NCBI GenBank assembly: GCA_024279135.1
Contig: JAJRRU010000003.1
Span: 1 to 64,000, forward strand
Origin: Alphaproteobacteria bacterium
GTDB lineage: Bacteria > Pseudomonadota > Alphaproteobacteria > Rhodospirillales > Casp-alpha2
Reading direction: 5' to 3'
Length of the DNA stretch: 64,000 nt
In this document: piece after piece, positions 8,950-16,695 of the stretch
Layout: every line of letters begins with the position of its first letter
Numbering within the stretch: the stretch's first letter is position 1
Made by a program: the position numbers and the translations under genes
The notes under the pieces: generated by a model
Database searches by the model: none
The model's input: the letters and a program-made list of their open reading frames with translations, nothing else
Told to the model about the DNA's origin: nothing

Positions 8950-10229
8950 TAAAATCCCAGGGTAATGCCCCGTGTTGCCATAAAAATCGAGAATGCCAGC
9001 CACAGGCCGTGATTGCCGTATGGCTCTACGAGCAGACTGATCGCGGCGGCAAAAACGGCCAGGGAAACAATCATGGCATTGCGCATTTCTGTGCCGCGCG
9101 TGAGGCCGAAGAAAATACCGTCGAGCTGAAAACTCCAGACCGACAAAATTGGCAGGATAATAATCCATATCAAATAGTCGCGCGCGATCAGGCGAACCTC
9201 AGCGGTTTTGCTCATCAGGTCGATGAGCTCGCCGCCAAACAGCCAGAATACCAGTGAAAAAGGTACGGAAAAAGCCAATGCCCAGATGGTGGATGTTCTG
9301 ACCGCGGCCTTGAAGGCCGTTTTATCGCGCGCACCACGGGCATGGCCAGCCAATGTTTCTACCGCATGGGCGAACCCATCCAGACCATAAGCCATAAGCC
9401 CCTGAAACAGCATCAGAACCGCATTGACGGCCAGTATTGTATCACCCATGCGCGCACCCAGGGCGGTAATGGTGACAAAAGCAGCCTCCAGGCAAAGCGT
9501 CCTGATAATAATATCGCGATTAAGTGACATGAGCTTTTTCAGATGATCCCATTGGGTCAGCAACGACAACCGCCATTGACCGCCCAGACCCCTGGCGTGT
9601 CGTATGGCAAGCCAGCAACCAAAAATCGCAGCACCTGTTTCTGATATAACGGTGGCGAGGGCAACACCTTCCACACCCCAGCCGAAGCCCAGAACAAAGA
9701 TCAGATCCAGGATAATGTTGCTCACATTCATGCCCACCTGGATCATCAACAGGGCCTTGGTATTCTGGATGCCGATAAACCAGCCAAGCAGGCCGTAGCT
9801 CATCAACACAGCCGGAGCACCCCAGATCCGGATGGCATAATAATCACTGGTTAACTGGCTGACCTGCTGGCTTGGCCCGATCAGGCTCAATGCCCCGCTT
9901 AACAGGGGAACTTGCAGAATAACCAGGCCTACCCCGGCTATGATAGCGATGACAAAAGAGCGCATCAGCCACGCCAGGACCTGGTCCATGTCGCCCCGGC
10001 CCAGGGACTGGGCGGTAAAGCCGGTGGTTCCCATGCGCAGGAACCCGAACGTCCAGTACATGATGGAAAAAATTTGCGCTCCGATGGCCACCCCCCCGAT
10101 GTAGTGGGCGCCATCCAGTTGGCCGACCACGGCGGTATCGACGATACCAAGCAGTGGTACCGATACATTCGATATCATGATCGGCCCGGCCAGACGCCAG
10201 ATAACAAGGTTCCAGTTTTTAGTAGCCAT
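8910..10229 (-). CDS. MATE-family efflux transporter (DinF-like)
   Basis: 439-aa inner-membrane protein with about 12 hydrophobic segments. It shows the MATE hallmark start (RLAGPIMISNVSVPLLGIVDTAVVGQL) and the DinF-type LDGIFFGLTRG segment in the second half. MATE proteins export cationic or amphipathic compounds in exchange for Na+ or H+. The gene begins 2 bp after the corrinoid reactivase, so it is probably the last cistron of the methyl-transfer operon; export of a methylated amine or a by-product is possible but unproven. Its 3' end overlaps the convergent regulator gene by 40 bp. Confidence 0.9.
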   Translation of the reverse strand: MATKNWNLVIWRLAGPIMISNVSVPLLGIVDTAVVGQLDGAHYIGGVAIGAQIFSIMYWTFGFLRMGTTGFTAQSLGRGDMDQVLAWLMRSFVIAIIAGVGLVILQVPLLSGALSLIGPSQQVSQLTSDYYAIRIWGAPAVLMSYGLLGWFIGIQNTKALLMIQVGMNVSNIILDLIFVLGFGWGVEGVALATVISETGAAIFGCWLAIRHARGLGGQWRLSLLTQWDHLKKLMSLNRDIIIRTLCLEAAFVTITALGARMGDTILAVNAVLMLFQGLMAYGLDGFAHAVETLAGHARGARDKTAFKAAVRTSTIWALAFSVPFSLVFWLFGGELIDLMSKTAEVRLIARDYLIWIIILPILSVWSFQLDGIFFGLTRGTEMRNAMIVSLAVFAAAISLLVEPYGNHGLWLAFSIFMATRGITLGFYYPAIERSMDKIL

Positions 10230-10231
10230 AT

Positions 10232-12253
10232 TTACCGGCGCCGTCGTTTGCGTTGCGGGCGAGCGCTGTTCGATATTTCTGCCTGCTCAGCGGGGTCTGG
10301 CAGGTTCACGACTTTTGCCAGATGGGGGTAGGGGGCCGTTTTGTGGGGAAAGGCCATGGCCTCGACAAAATGATCCTGGAATTTTTTCTCAACGGCGGTC
10401 TCAATCTTTTCGATCTTGCGCACCACGGCTTCGATCTCGTCGCGGGCTTTCTGGTTTAACAGGGCAATGCGTGCCCCGGTTCCCGCTGCATTTCCGGCCG
10501 ACGTTACCTTGTCCAGTGGGCAATCGGGCAACATGCCAAGCACTAGCGCATATTTGGTGTCGATGTGACTGCCGAAGGCTCCGGCCAGCACGATGCGGTC
10601 CACGGTCTCGATGCCCAGTCTATCCATTAACAGACGCGCACCGGCATACAAGGCCGCCTTGGCAAGCTGGATAGCGCGTACATCGGTCTGTGAAATCACC
10701 ACGTCAATCTCACCACTATGCAGGCGATAACTGAATGTGCGGCCTTCCGGGTAGATACGCGAATTAATCTCTGACTTGGCACCATTGACCACACCGTCTT
10801 TGGTGATGATGCCGCACAGGAACATCTCGGCGATGACTTCAATAATACCGGAACCGCATATACCGGTAACACCGCTTGAGACTGTAGCCTCGACAAAACC
10901 CGGATCGTCGGACCACAGATCGCAGCCGATGACCGAGAATTTTGGCTCCAGCGTTACCGGGTCAATGCGGACCCGTTCAATGGCACCGGGGGCGGCCCGT
11001 TGACCACCGGATATTTGCGCACCCTCAAAGGCCGGACCGGTCGGCGAGGACGCGGCCAGCAAACGATCCTTGTTGCCACAGACGATTTCTGCGTTGGTAC
11101 CCACATCAACAACCAGCATGATGTCATCTGACAAATGCGGGCTTTCCGACAAAACCACCGCAGCCGTGTCGGCCCCCACATGACCGGCGATGCACGGCAG
11201 GATATAGACCCGCGCGTTAGGGTGCATGTTCAAATCAAGCTCGGAACCCCACAGGGTCATGCCCGAATTGGTCGCCAGGGCAAACGGTGCCCCACCCAGT
11301 TCAGTGGGGTCGATGCCCAGTAACAGATGGTGCATGACCGGATTGCCGACAAATGTGGCATTGAGAACATCATGGTTGTCCAGACCGGATTGTTCGACCA
11401 GTTCCGCAATCAGGGTATTGATAGCCTGGCGGACCACATCGGTCATTTCCTTGTCGCCGCCGGGGTTCATCATCACGTAGGAAACCCTGCTCATGAGGTC
11501 TTCACCAAACCGGATTTGCGGGTTCATAATGCCCGACGAGGCAACTACCTCACCCGTCAGTAACTCACACAAATGACCGGCAATGGTGGTCGAGCCGATG
11601 TCGAAGGCGACACCGTAGACCTTATCGCGAAAACCGGGCCAGACGGCCGAGACACGCTGGCCGCGATGGACCGCTACCGTGACGTGCCAGTTGCCCTTGT
11701 GCAGGGTTTGTTGCAAGCCATGCAGTACGTGCAGGTCGCAATCTTCCAGATTGTCCAGTTGCCACTGATCACGCAACGCATCGAGCAACCGTTCCAGATC
11801 GCCTGTTGGATTGTGCATGTCGGGTTGTTCGACTTCCACATAATGCAGACGAATTGCCGGGTCCAGTTCGATGTCGCGGGCTTCCGCCCGTTTGCGGACA
11901 ATTTGTTTATGAACCTGGCTTTCCGGGGGGACATCGATAACGCTGTCGCCCAGCAGTTTGGTGTTGCAGCTCAACCGGTGGTCAGGTTTCAGGCCGCGTT
12001 TTTCTGCGTAGCGTATTTCTACGGAATTGGGTTGAGAAATATTTTCAGGCACCGAGGTTATGCCAAATTTGGCAAATTCGCCGAGGCCCTGAATAATCTG
12101 ACAACGACCACAAATGCCGCGTCCACCACACACGGTGTCGATATCAACACCCAATGAGCGGGCGCAATCGAGTATGGGTGTGCCGATAGGAAAGCGCCCA
12201 CGTTTGCCCGATGGTGTGAAAACAACCAGTGCATCATCAGTCAATGTGGGCAT
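10232..12253 (-). CDS. RACo-like corrinoid protein reductive activator: [2Fe-2S] ferredoxin domain plus ASKHA domain
   Basis: 673-aa protein. The N-terminal plant-type [2Fe-2S] site has Cys42, Cys48, Cys51 and Cys96 (CX5CX2C...C). A linker region follows, then from about residue 210 an ASKHA ATPase domain of the DUF4445 type with GVAFDIGSTTIAGHL, VVDVGTNAEIVCG and VLAGAFGSHID. This is the RACo arrangement (iron-sulfur cluster at the N-terminus), not the RamA one. Such proteins use ATP to drive Co(II) to Co(I) when a corrinoid protein is oxidised. The C-terminus ends in an arginine-rich tail (RPQRKRRRR). It follows the pterin methyltransferase by 15 bp. Confidence 0.9.
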   Translation of the reverse strand: MPTLTDDALVVFTPSGKRGRFPIGTPILDCARSLGVDIDTVCGGRGICGRCQIIQGLGEFAKFGITSVPENISQPNSVEIRYAEKRGLKPDHRLSCNTKLLGDSVIDVPPESQVHKQIVRKRAEARDIELDPAIRLHYVEVEQPDMHNPTGDLERLLDALRDQWQLDNLEDCDLHVLHGLQQTLHKGNWHVTVAVHRGQRVSAVWPGFRDKVYGVAFDIGSTTIAGHLCELLTGEVVASSGIMNPQIRFGEDLMSRVSYVMMNPGGDKEMTDVVRQAINTLIAELVEQSGLDNHDVLNATFVGNPVMHHLLLGIDPTELGGAPFALATNSGMTLWGSELDLNMHPNARVYILPCIAGHVGADTAAVVLSESPHLSDDIMLVVDVGTNAEIVCGNKDRLLAASSPTGPAFEGAQISGGQRAAPGAIERVRIDPVTLEPKFSVIGCDLWSDDPGFVEATVSSGVTGICGSGIIEVIAEMFLCGIITKDGVVNGAKSEINSRIYPEGRTFSYRLHSGEIDVVISQTDVRAIQLAKAALYAGARLLMDRLGIETVDRIVLAGAFGSHIDTKYALVLGMLPDCPLDKVTSAGNAAGTGARIALLNQKARDEIEAVVRKIEKIETAVEKKFQDHFVEAMAFPHKTAPYPHLAKVVNLPDPAEQAEISNSARPQRKRRRR

Positions 12254-12268
12254 CCTTTACAGTCTATA

Positions 12269-13174
12269 TTAGCGAGCCCGGCGGCGGCGGCGGCCTTCTC
12301 GTCCTGCAGCCGCAGAACTGCCCTCCGGCATCGGTTCACGAAATTTCTTAATCCAGGTCTTACAGTTGGGGTCTTTACCCATAACGATGTCGGCACCCTT
12401 GACCGCGGCCAGTTCGGGCTCGTGCAAAGGGTTCATGATTGCCGATGTCAGGCCCTCGCGGATCGCCATGCTGAGGAAAGCTGCGTTCAGACCATGGCGG
12501 TTGGGCAGGCCGAAGCTGAAGTTGGAAGCACCGCAGGTGGTGTTTACTTTCAATTCATCGCGCAGACGCCTGATCAGTTTCATGATCTGTACCCCGGCAT
12601 CGTTTAGTGCGCCAACCGGCATAACCAGTGGGTCAACAACCACATCACAAGCCTTGATGCCATAATCGGCAGCGTGTTCGACGATTTTTTTGGCAACCTC
12701 GAAACGCACGTCCGGGTCTTCCGAAATACCGGTTTCATCGTTGGAAATGGCGACCACGGCAGCCCCGTATTTTTTGATCAGCGGCAGGACCTGTTCCAGG
12801 CGTTCCTCTTCCCCGGTTACAGAGTTTACCAGAGCTTTGCCCTGATAAACCTTCAAGCCACTTTCAAGGGCAGCGACGATTGATGAGTCGATAGAAATCG
12901 GCAGGTCGGTCAGTGACTGTACCAGCTTGATGGTATCGGCCAGAATTTTTGGCTCATCAGCCAGCGGAATGCCAGCGTTTACATCCAGCATGGTCGCCCC
13001 GGCGGCGACTTGTGCCAGGGTATCGGCTTCCACCCGGCTGAAATCACCGGCAGCCATTTCGGCGGCCAGCAATTTGCGCCCGGTCGGATTGATGCGTTCA
13101 CCGATGATGCAAAAAGGCTTGTCAAAACCTATAATGACTTCCTTGCTTGCAGAACTGATGATGGTCTCGGTCAT
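12269..13174 (-). CDS. Methyltetrahydrofolate:corrinoid methyltransferase, pterin-binding family (MtgA/AcsE-like)
   Basis: 301 aa. A pterin-binding TIM barrel starts with IIGERINPTGRK, followed by DVNAGIP, SIDSS, VNSVTGEE, the DPLVMPVG segment, CGASNFSFGLPNR and a final MGKDPNC. This is the family that exchanges a methyl group between THF and a corrinoid protein (AcsE, MtgA, MtvA, MetH pterin module). Here it most likely accepts the methyl from the corrinoid protein encoded at 15836-16519 and gives methyl-THF. A strong GGGGGAT ribosome site precedes the ATG. The C-terminus is a basic tail (GREGRRRRRAR) coded by a CGG-rich stretch, unlike typical family members. Confidence 0.9.
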   Translation of the reverse strand: MTETIISSASKEVIIGFDKPFCIIGERINPTGRKLLAAEMAAGDFSRVEADTLAQVAAGATMLDVNAGIPLADEPKILADTIKLVQSLTDLPISIDSSIVAALESGLKVYQGKALVNSVTGEEERLEQVLPLIKKYGAAVVAISNDETGISEDPDVRFEVAKKIVEHAADYGIKACDVVVDPLVMPVGALNDAGVQIMKLIRRLRDELKVNTTCGASNFSFGLPNRHGLNAAFLSMAIREGLTSAIMNPLHEPELAAVKGADIVMGKDPNCKTWIKKFREPMPEGSSAAAGREGRRRRRAR

Positions 13175-13273
13175 GTTTATCCCCCTAAATGGATCAATGA
13201 TTGTATTATGGTGTTAATGCTATTGAGGCCCGTTTTTCAGGGCTGTATATATACGTGTAAATTTCTGGAATGA

Positions 13274-13423
13274 CTAGTCGTCACCCAAGACAGATAGCTC
13301 CTCGATGCGTTCTGCAACGGCTACTTCGCCAGGATTAGCCTCTCTGATCCAGGGTTTGCGGCCCTTCAGAACACCGGATTCCTGAACGATCTCGGCGACA
13401 AACTCTTCCTGCCGGTAGGCCAT
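13274..13423 (-). CDS. 49-residue ORF translationally coupled to the catabolic MTHFR gene
   Basis: The ATG shares its A with the stop codon of the upstream MTHFR gene (TGATG), so translation is probably coupled. The predicted protein starts MAYRQEEFVAEIVQESG, contains GRKPWIREANPGE and ends IEELSVLGDD. It is soluble, acidic overall and has no cysteine or membrane segment. It lies inside the operon, 99 bp before the pterin methyltransferase. I recognise no family. It may be a small subunit or assembly factor of the methyl-transfer system, or a non-functional overlap ORF. Confidence 0.5.
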   Translation of the reverse strand: MAYRQEEFVAEIVQESGVLKGRKPWIREANPGEVAVAERIEELSVLGDD

Positions 13424-14304
13424 CACATGAACGCCGGAACGCCTTCCATTTCGCGCACGGCCTGCATCATTTCAATACAGATTTTTTTGCCTTCTTTTTT
13501 CTGATCCTTTGCTGCTTCCAGACGGTCTATGATGCTGTCGGGAATATGGATGCCCGGTACATTGGTGCGAATCCAACGTGCAGTACGGGCAGAGGCCAGT
13601 GGGCCTACACCAATTAGAATAAAGCATTTTTCGTGCAAGCCCAAATCACGAACCTGTTCCATGTATTGGTCCAGGATGTCCAGATCGAAACAATACTGGC
13701 TCTGGACGAACTGGGCACCGGCGTCAATTTTCTGGGCCAGGCGGCGGGGTCTGAAATCATAAGGCGGGGCAAACGGATTAATCGCCGCACCAAGAAAGAC
13801 ACGGGGTGGCGTGGTTATCTTGCGTCCGGACAGAAATTTCTGGTCATCGCGCATGGTACGGATGGTTTGCAGCAACGACATACAGCCCAGATCGAAGACG
13901 GGCTTTGCGCCGGGCTGGTCACCGGCCTGGACCCCATCACCGGTCAGACACAATATATTGCTCACACCCATGGCCGCAGCCCCCAGCACGTTACCCTGGA
14001 TGGCGATGCGATTATGATCGCGACACGAAATCTGCATAACCGGGTTATAACTCATACGGGTCAGCAGGGCGCAAATCGCCACACTGGACATATGACAGTT
14101 GGCGCCCGAGCCATCCGTCGCATTGATGGCATCGACCCAGCCATCGAAAACCGCGGCACGTTCATAAACGTCTTCCGGGTTGGCCGAGTCCGGCGGGCTG
14201 AGCTCTGCCGTAATGGCAAATTCTTTTCGCCGCAACACCCGTTCAAGTCGACCGAGCGAGGAATGTCCCGGTGGTATTTCCCACTCGTCTTCAAAATCAT
14301 TCAT
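13423..14304 (-). CDS. Methylenetetrahydrofolate reductase homologue, catabolic (MetF of a MetF/MetV pair)
   Basis: About 293 aa with the MTHFR barrel. The catalytic Glu lies in ITAELSPPDSA, followed by NATDGSGANCHMSS, ILCLTGD, and QSQYCFD, which corresponds to QFFFD in MetF. It is divergent from the metF at 2887-3849. The start is ATG 14304 with AGGA upstream (the codon before it is TTG). It overlaps the metV-like gene by 8 bp, so the two subunits are probably made together. In acetogens MetF works with the zinc/iron-sulfur subunit MetV. Here the likely direction is methyl-THF oxidation to methylene-THF, with the electron acceptor unknown. Confidence 0.88.
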   Translation of the reverse strand: MNDFEDEWEIPPGHSSLGRLERVLRRKEFAITAELSPPDSANPEDVYERAAVFDGWVDAINATDGSGANCHMSSVAICALLTRMSYNPVMQISCRDHNRIAIQGNVLGAAAMGVSNILCLTGDGVQAGDQPGAKPVFDLGCMSLLQTIRTMRDDQKFLSGRKITTPPRVFLGAAINPFAPPYDFRPRRLAQKIDAGAQFVQSQYCFDLDILDQYMEQVRDLGLHEKCFILIGVGPLASARTARWIRTNVPGIHIPDSIIDRLEAAKDQKKEGKKICIEMMQAVREMEGVPAFM

Positions 14305-14827
14305 CAATTTTTCCTGATTTAATCAAGGCACGCTGTGAGGTCGCACGGAGCCACGACGAGGTTCCCTGTAAACTGTGGTCGACCGGGGTCTGTATCGCGA
14401 GGATGCTGTCACCGGTTTCCATATTACGGCTGCCTTGCCATGCCTGCACCCAGACACACGGCATGTTTTCCTCGATCTCGCAATGACCATTGGCACGGAC
14501 ACCGCCACATGGTCCGTTACGCAGGCCCTTGGGACAATTCATGGGGCATGACATGCCGGTGCTGGACAAGGTGCACTGGCCGCACATGCGACAATCAAAC
14601 AAAAAAGATTTAACGGCCTTCTCAAACGCCACCATGGGTGTCTCGACACGGTGGTAGCCAATTTTCAGCCAAAGCGGGTGCAGGGCCAGCAGCATGTCAG
14701 CGAACGTGATGTACAGCTTTTCCAGAAACCGTGAATTGCGAACCGACCACAGGCGGATGGAATATTTTGAGCGAACCCGGTAAACAAAACTCGTACCCGA
14801 TGGCTGGTATATGATTATCTTTGCCAT
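14297..14827 (-). CDS. MetV-like subunit (methylenetetrahydrofolate reductase C-terminal domain protein)
   Basis: 176 aa. The middle holds a dense cysteine cluster (FDCRMCGQCTLSSTGMSCP, then CPKGLRNGPCGGV and CEIEENMPC), typical of the MTHFR C-terminal domain family found as MetV in acetogens. Cysteines of this kind bind zinc or an iron-sulfur cluster. The N-terminal 60 residues are amphipathic and basic. It lies 2 bp after the small 'virulence factor' gene and overlaps the MetF-like gene, so it is an operon member. No RnfC2-like partner is present in the window. Confidence 0.85.
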   Translation of the reverse strand: MAKIIIYQPSGTSFVYRVRSKYSIRLWSVRNSRFLEKLYITFADMLLALHPLWLKIGYHRVETPMVAFEKAVKSFLFDCRMCGQCTLSSTGMSCPMNCPKGLRNGPCGGVRANGHCEIEENMPCVWVQAWQGSRNMETGDSILAIQTPVDHSLQGTSSWLRATSQRALIKSGKIDE

Positions 14828-14829
14828 GG

Positions 14830-15129
14830 TTACGCTGTATTTCCATGGTTTTTGACCAAAGCCACCAAGGCATCCTTGTTGAATTTTTCTTCCAGCCCTT
14901 GCGCGCAGGCCTGTGCTTCGACTTCCAGATCATCACCGCATTCTACCGGTTCTCCGCGCCGCCATTCCGCCAGATAGTCATCGGTTTCACTTTTGTCACC
15001 GCGCATGGCGGCCATGTCGATGGCTTCCTGAAAGCGTTCGCTGAGCAGGACCTTGGCCGACTTCCTGCCTGCCTTCACAACCACCTGTGATGGGATATCG
15101 CGCCAGTAGAGTATCGTTATTTTAGCCAT
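14830..15129 (-). CDS. Small 'virulence factor' family protein (PF13769-like) of the C1 cluster
   Basis: 99 aa. It opens with KITILYWRDIPSQVVVKAG and holds a conserved-looking AAMRG...YLAEWRRGEP core and an acidic tail. From memory it matches the small family named 'virulence factor' that occurs beside MetV-like genes in alphaproteobacteria; the name has no functional support. A GTG at 15141 is in frame four codons earlier. The gene is 2 bp from the MetV-like gene. Its constant position suggests a role with the MetF/MetV complex. Confidence 0.72.
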   Translation of the reverse strand: MAKITILYWRDIPSQVVVKAGRKSAKVLLSERFQEAIDMAAMRGDKSETDDYLAEWRRGEPVECGDDLEVEAQACAQGLEEKFNKDALVALVKNHGNTA

Positions 15130-15159
15130 GTGTCGTGTCACTTTGCTAATAAATATGGA

Positions 15160-15765
15160 TTACTGTTGCTTTAGAAATGTGCTGAACTCATCGAGTCCTG
15201 TAAAGACATATTCGTACTGAAGATTTAACTTGCCGGCGGCTCTTTTGGCTTGCTCACAAAGCTCCGGGTCTTCGACTTGCGCCAAATATACCAGACGCTT
15301 GTAATTACCAAAATACATTGTCATGAGTTCCGGGTGTTTGTCGAGCCCAAGGCCTTTCATGATCAGGGTATCGAATTGGCGGACCAGGTAATCCGTCAGA
15401 TAGAAGGTGCCCAGTTCCTGTTCCATTAAATTATCAAAGGCTGACGAGCCGCTATAGAACTCATAACAATGGGCACCGGCAATTCGTTCAACGCCTTCTT
15501 CGCGGAGAACTTTATCGAGCAGGCCACCCGTTCCGCAATCGGCGTACAGGGCGACAATGCGGTCATAATCATCGCGGTTCTCGTGAATTTTAGATCGTAC
15601 GGCTTCGGGTATTTTTTCCGGGCGGTTGTGAAGCGACGCGGGCAGGCATTGGACCTCCAGATGGTCCAGTTTGTTGATCTCGATCAACAGCAGTATTTCA
15701 CGCGCCAAGGCACCGCAGGCAATCAGCAGCGTTTTCGGGGGTCGTGTTGCAGAATCAAGTGTCAT
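15160..15765 (-). CDS. DUF1638 domain protein
   Basis: 201 aa, DUF1638 family by its typical start (TLLIACGALAREILLLI), the central LYADCGTGG motif, then AGAHCYEFYSG and TDYLVRQFDTL. The conserved cysteines and histidine suggest metal or cofactor binding, but function is unknown. Family members recur next to MttB-superfamily methyltransferases and corrinoid proteins in both bacteria and methanogens, so a role in corrinoid methyl transfer is likely. It lies 70 bp downstream of the corrinoid protein gene in the same operon. Confidence 0.85.
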   Translation of the reverse strand: MTLDSATRPPKTLLIACGALAREILLLIEINKLDHLEVQCLPASLHNRPEKIPEAVRSKIHENRDDYDRIVALYADCGTGGLLDKVLREEGVERIAGAHCYEFYSGSSAFDNLMEQELGTFYLTDYLVRQFDTLIMKGLGLDKHPELMTMYFGNYKRLVYLAQVEDPELCEQAKRAAGKLNLQYEYVFTGLDEFSTFLKQQ

Positions 15766-15835
15766 CCCCTTGGGTCCTGATATGCTAAAGTATCTTTGGC
15801 GGTACGGGCTTTTATTGTTGGGCTGGTCGTTTTGT

Positions 15836-16519
15836 CTAAGCAGCCTTGGCCGACAGGGACTTGGCAGTCTCCACCGCTACGGCAGCATCCCGACAATAGG
15901 CATCGGCACCAACACTTTCGGCAAAGGCCTCATTCAGCGGTGCACCGCCCACAAGAACGATATAATCATCGCGCATACCTTTTTCAATCAAAGTGTCGAT
16001 CACAACCTTCATATACGGCATGGTGGTGGTCAACAGGGCCGACATGCCGAGGATCGTGGGTTTGTGTTCGTCGATGGCTTCCAGATAGCTTTCCACGGCA
16101 TTGTTGATGCCCAGATCGACCACTTCAAAGCCGGCCCCTTCCATCATCATGCCAACCAGGTTTTTGCCGATGTCATGAATGTCGCCCTTGACCGTACCAA
16201 TAATCATCTTGCCCATCATGGGCGCACCACTGGCAGCCAATAAAGGTTTCAAAATAAACATACCGGATTTCATGGAATTGGCGGACATCAGGACTTCTGG
16301 CACAAACAGGATACCATCACGGAAATCAATACCGACGATGGTCATGCCTTCAACCAGTGCCTCTGTCAAAACCTTGTAGGGTTCCCAGCCACGATCAAGC
16401 AGGATCTGTGTGCCTTCCCTGATCTCATCGGCTAGCCCGTCATAGAGGTCATCATGCATTTGCAGTACTAACTCTTCGTCATCTAGTTCTGCTAGAATGA
16501 TATCTTCTTCGTCCACCAT
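15836..16519 (-). CDS. Methyltransferase cognate corrinoid protein (MtbC/MtgC family)
   Basis: 227 aa. After a helical cap domain, the B12-binding domain carries the lower-axial-ligand signature GDIHDIG with His115, then GFEVVDLG, MSALLTTT and VGGAPLN, as in MtbC, MttC and MtgC. It shuttles the methyl group between the MttB-like enzyme and the pterin methyltransferase. The first 32 residues are strikingly acidic (14 Asp/Glu, starting MVDEEDIILAELDDEEL), longer than the usual family start. An AAGGGATC ribosome site precedes the ATG. It is separated from the upstream flavoprotein gene by 176 bp, which may hold its own promoter. Confidence 0.94.
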   Translation of the reverse strand: MVDEEDIILAELDDEELVLQMHDDLYDGLADEIREGTQILLDRGWEPYKVLTEALVEGMTIVGIDFRDGILFVPEVLMSANSMKSGMFILKPLLAASGAPMMGKMIIGTVKGDIHDIGKNLVGMMMEGAGFEVVDLGINNAVESYLEAIDEHKPTILGMSALLTTTMPYMKVVIDTLIEKGMRDDYIVLVGGAPLNEAFAESVGADAYCRDAAVAVETAKSLSAKAA

Positions 16520-16695
16520 TTTTGTGATCCCTTAATTAAAAAATCGCATTGTCTATCAGAACTTATACATCGCTGATATGGTTGAAAAACTCTATCCACT
16601 GAAAGACGTGGTCTGTCTGTAGGGCGACATTTTAGAGCTAATTCCATAACGTTTTGTAAAACTTCGGAAGTCTCGCGTTAACGGCTATTCCGGGC

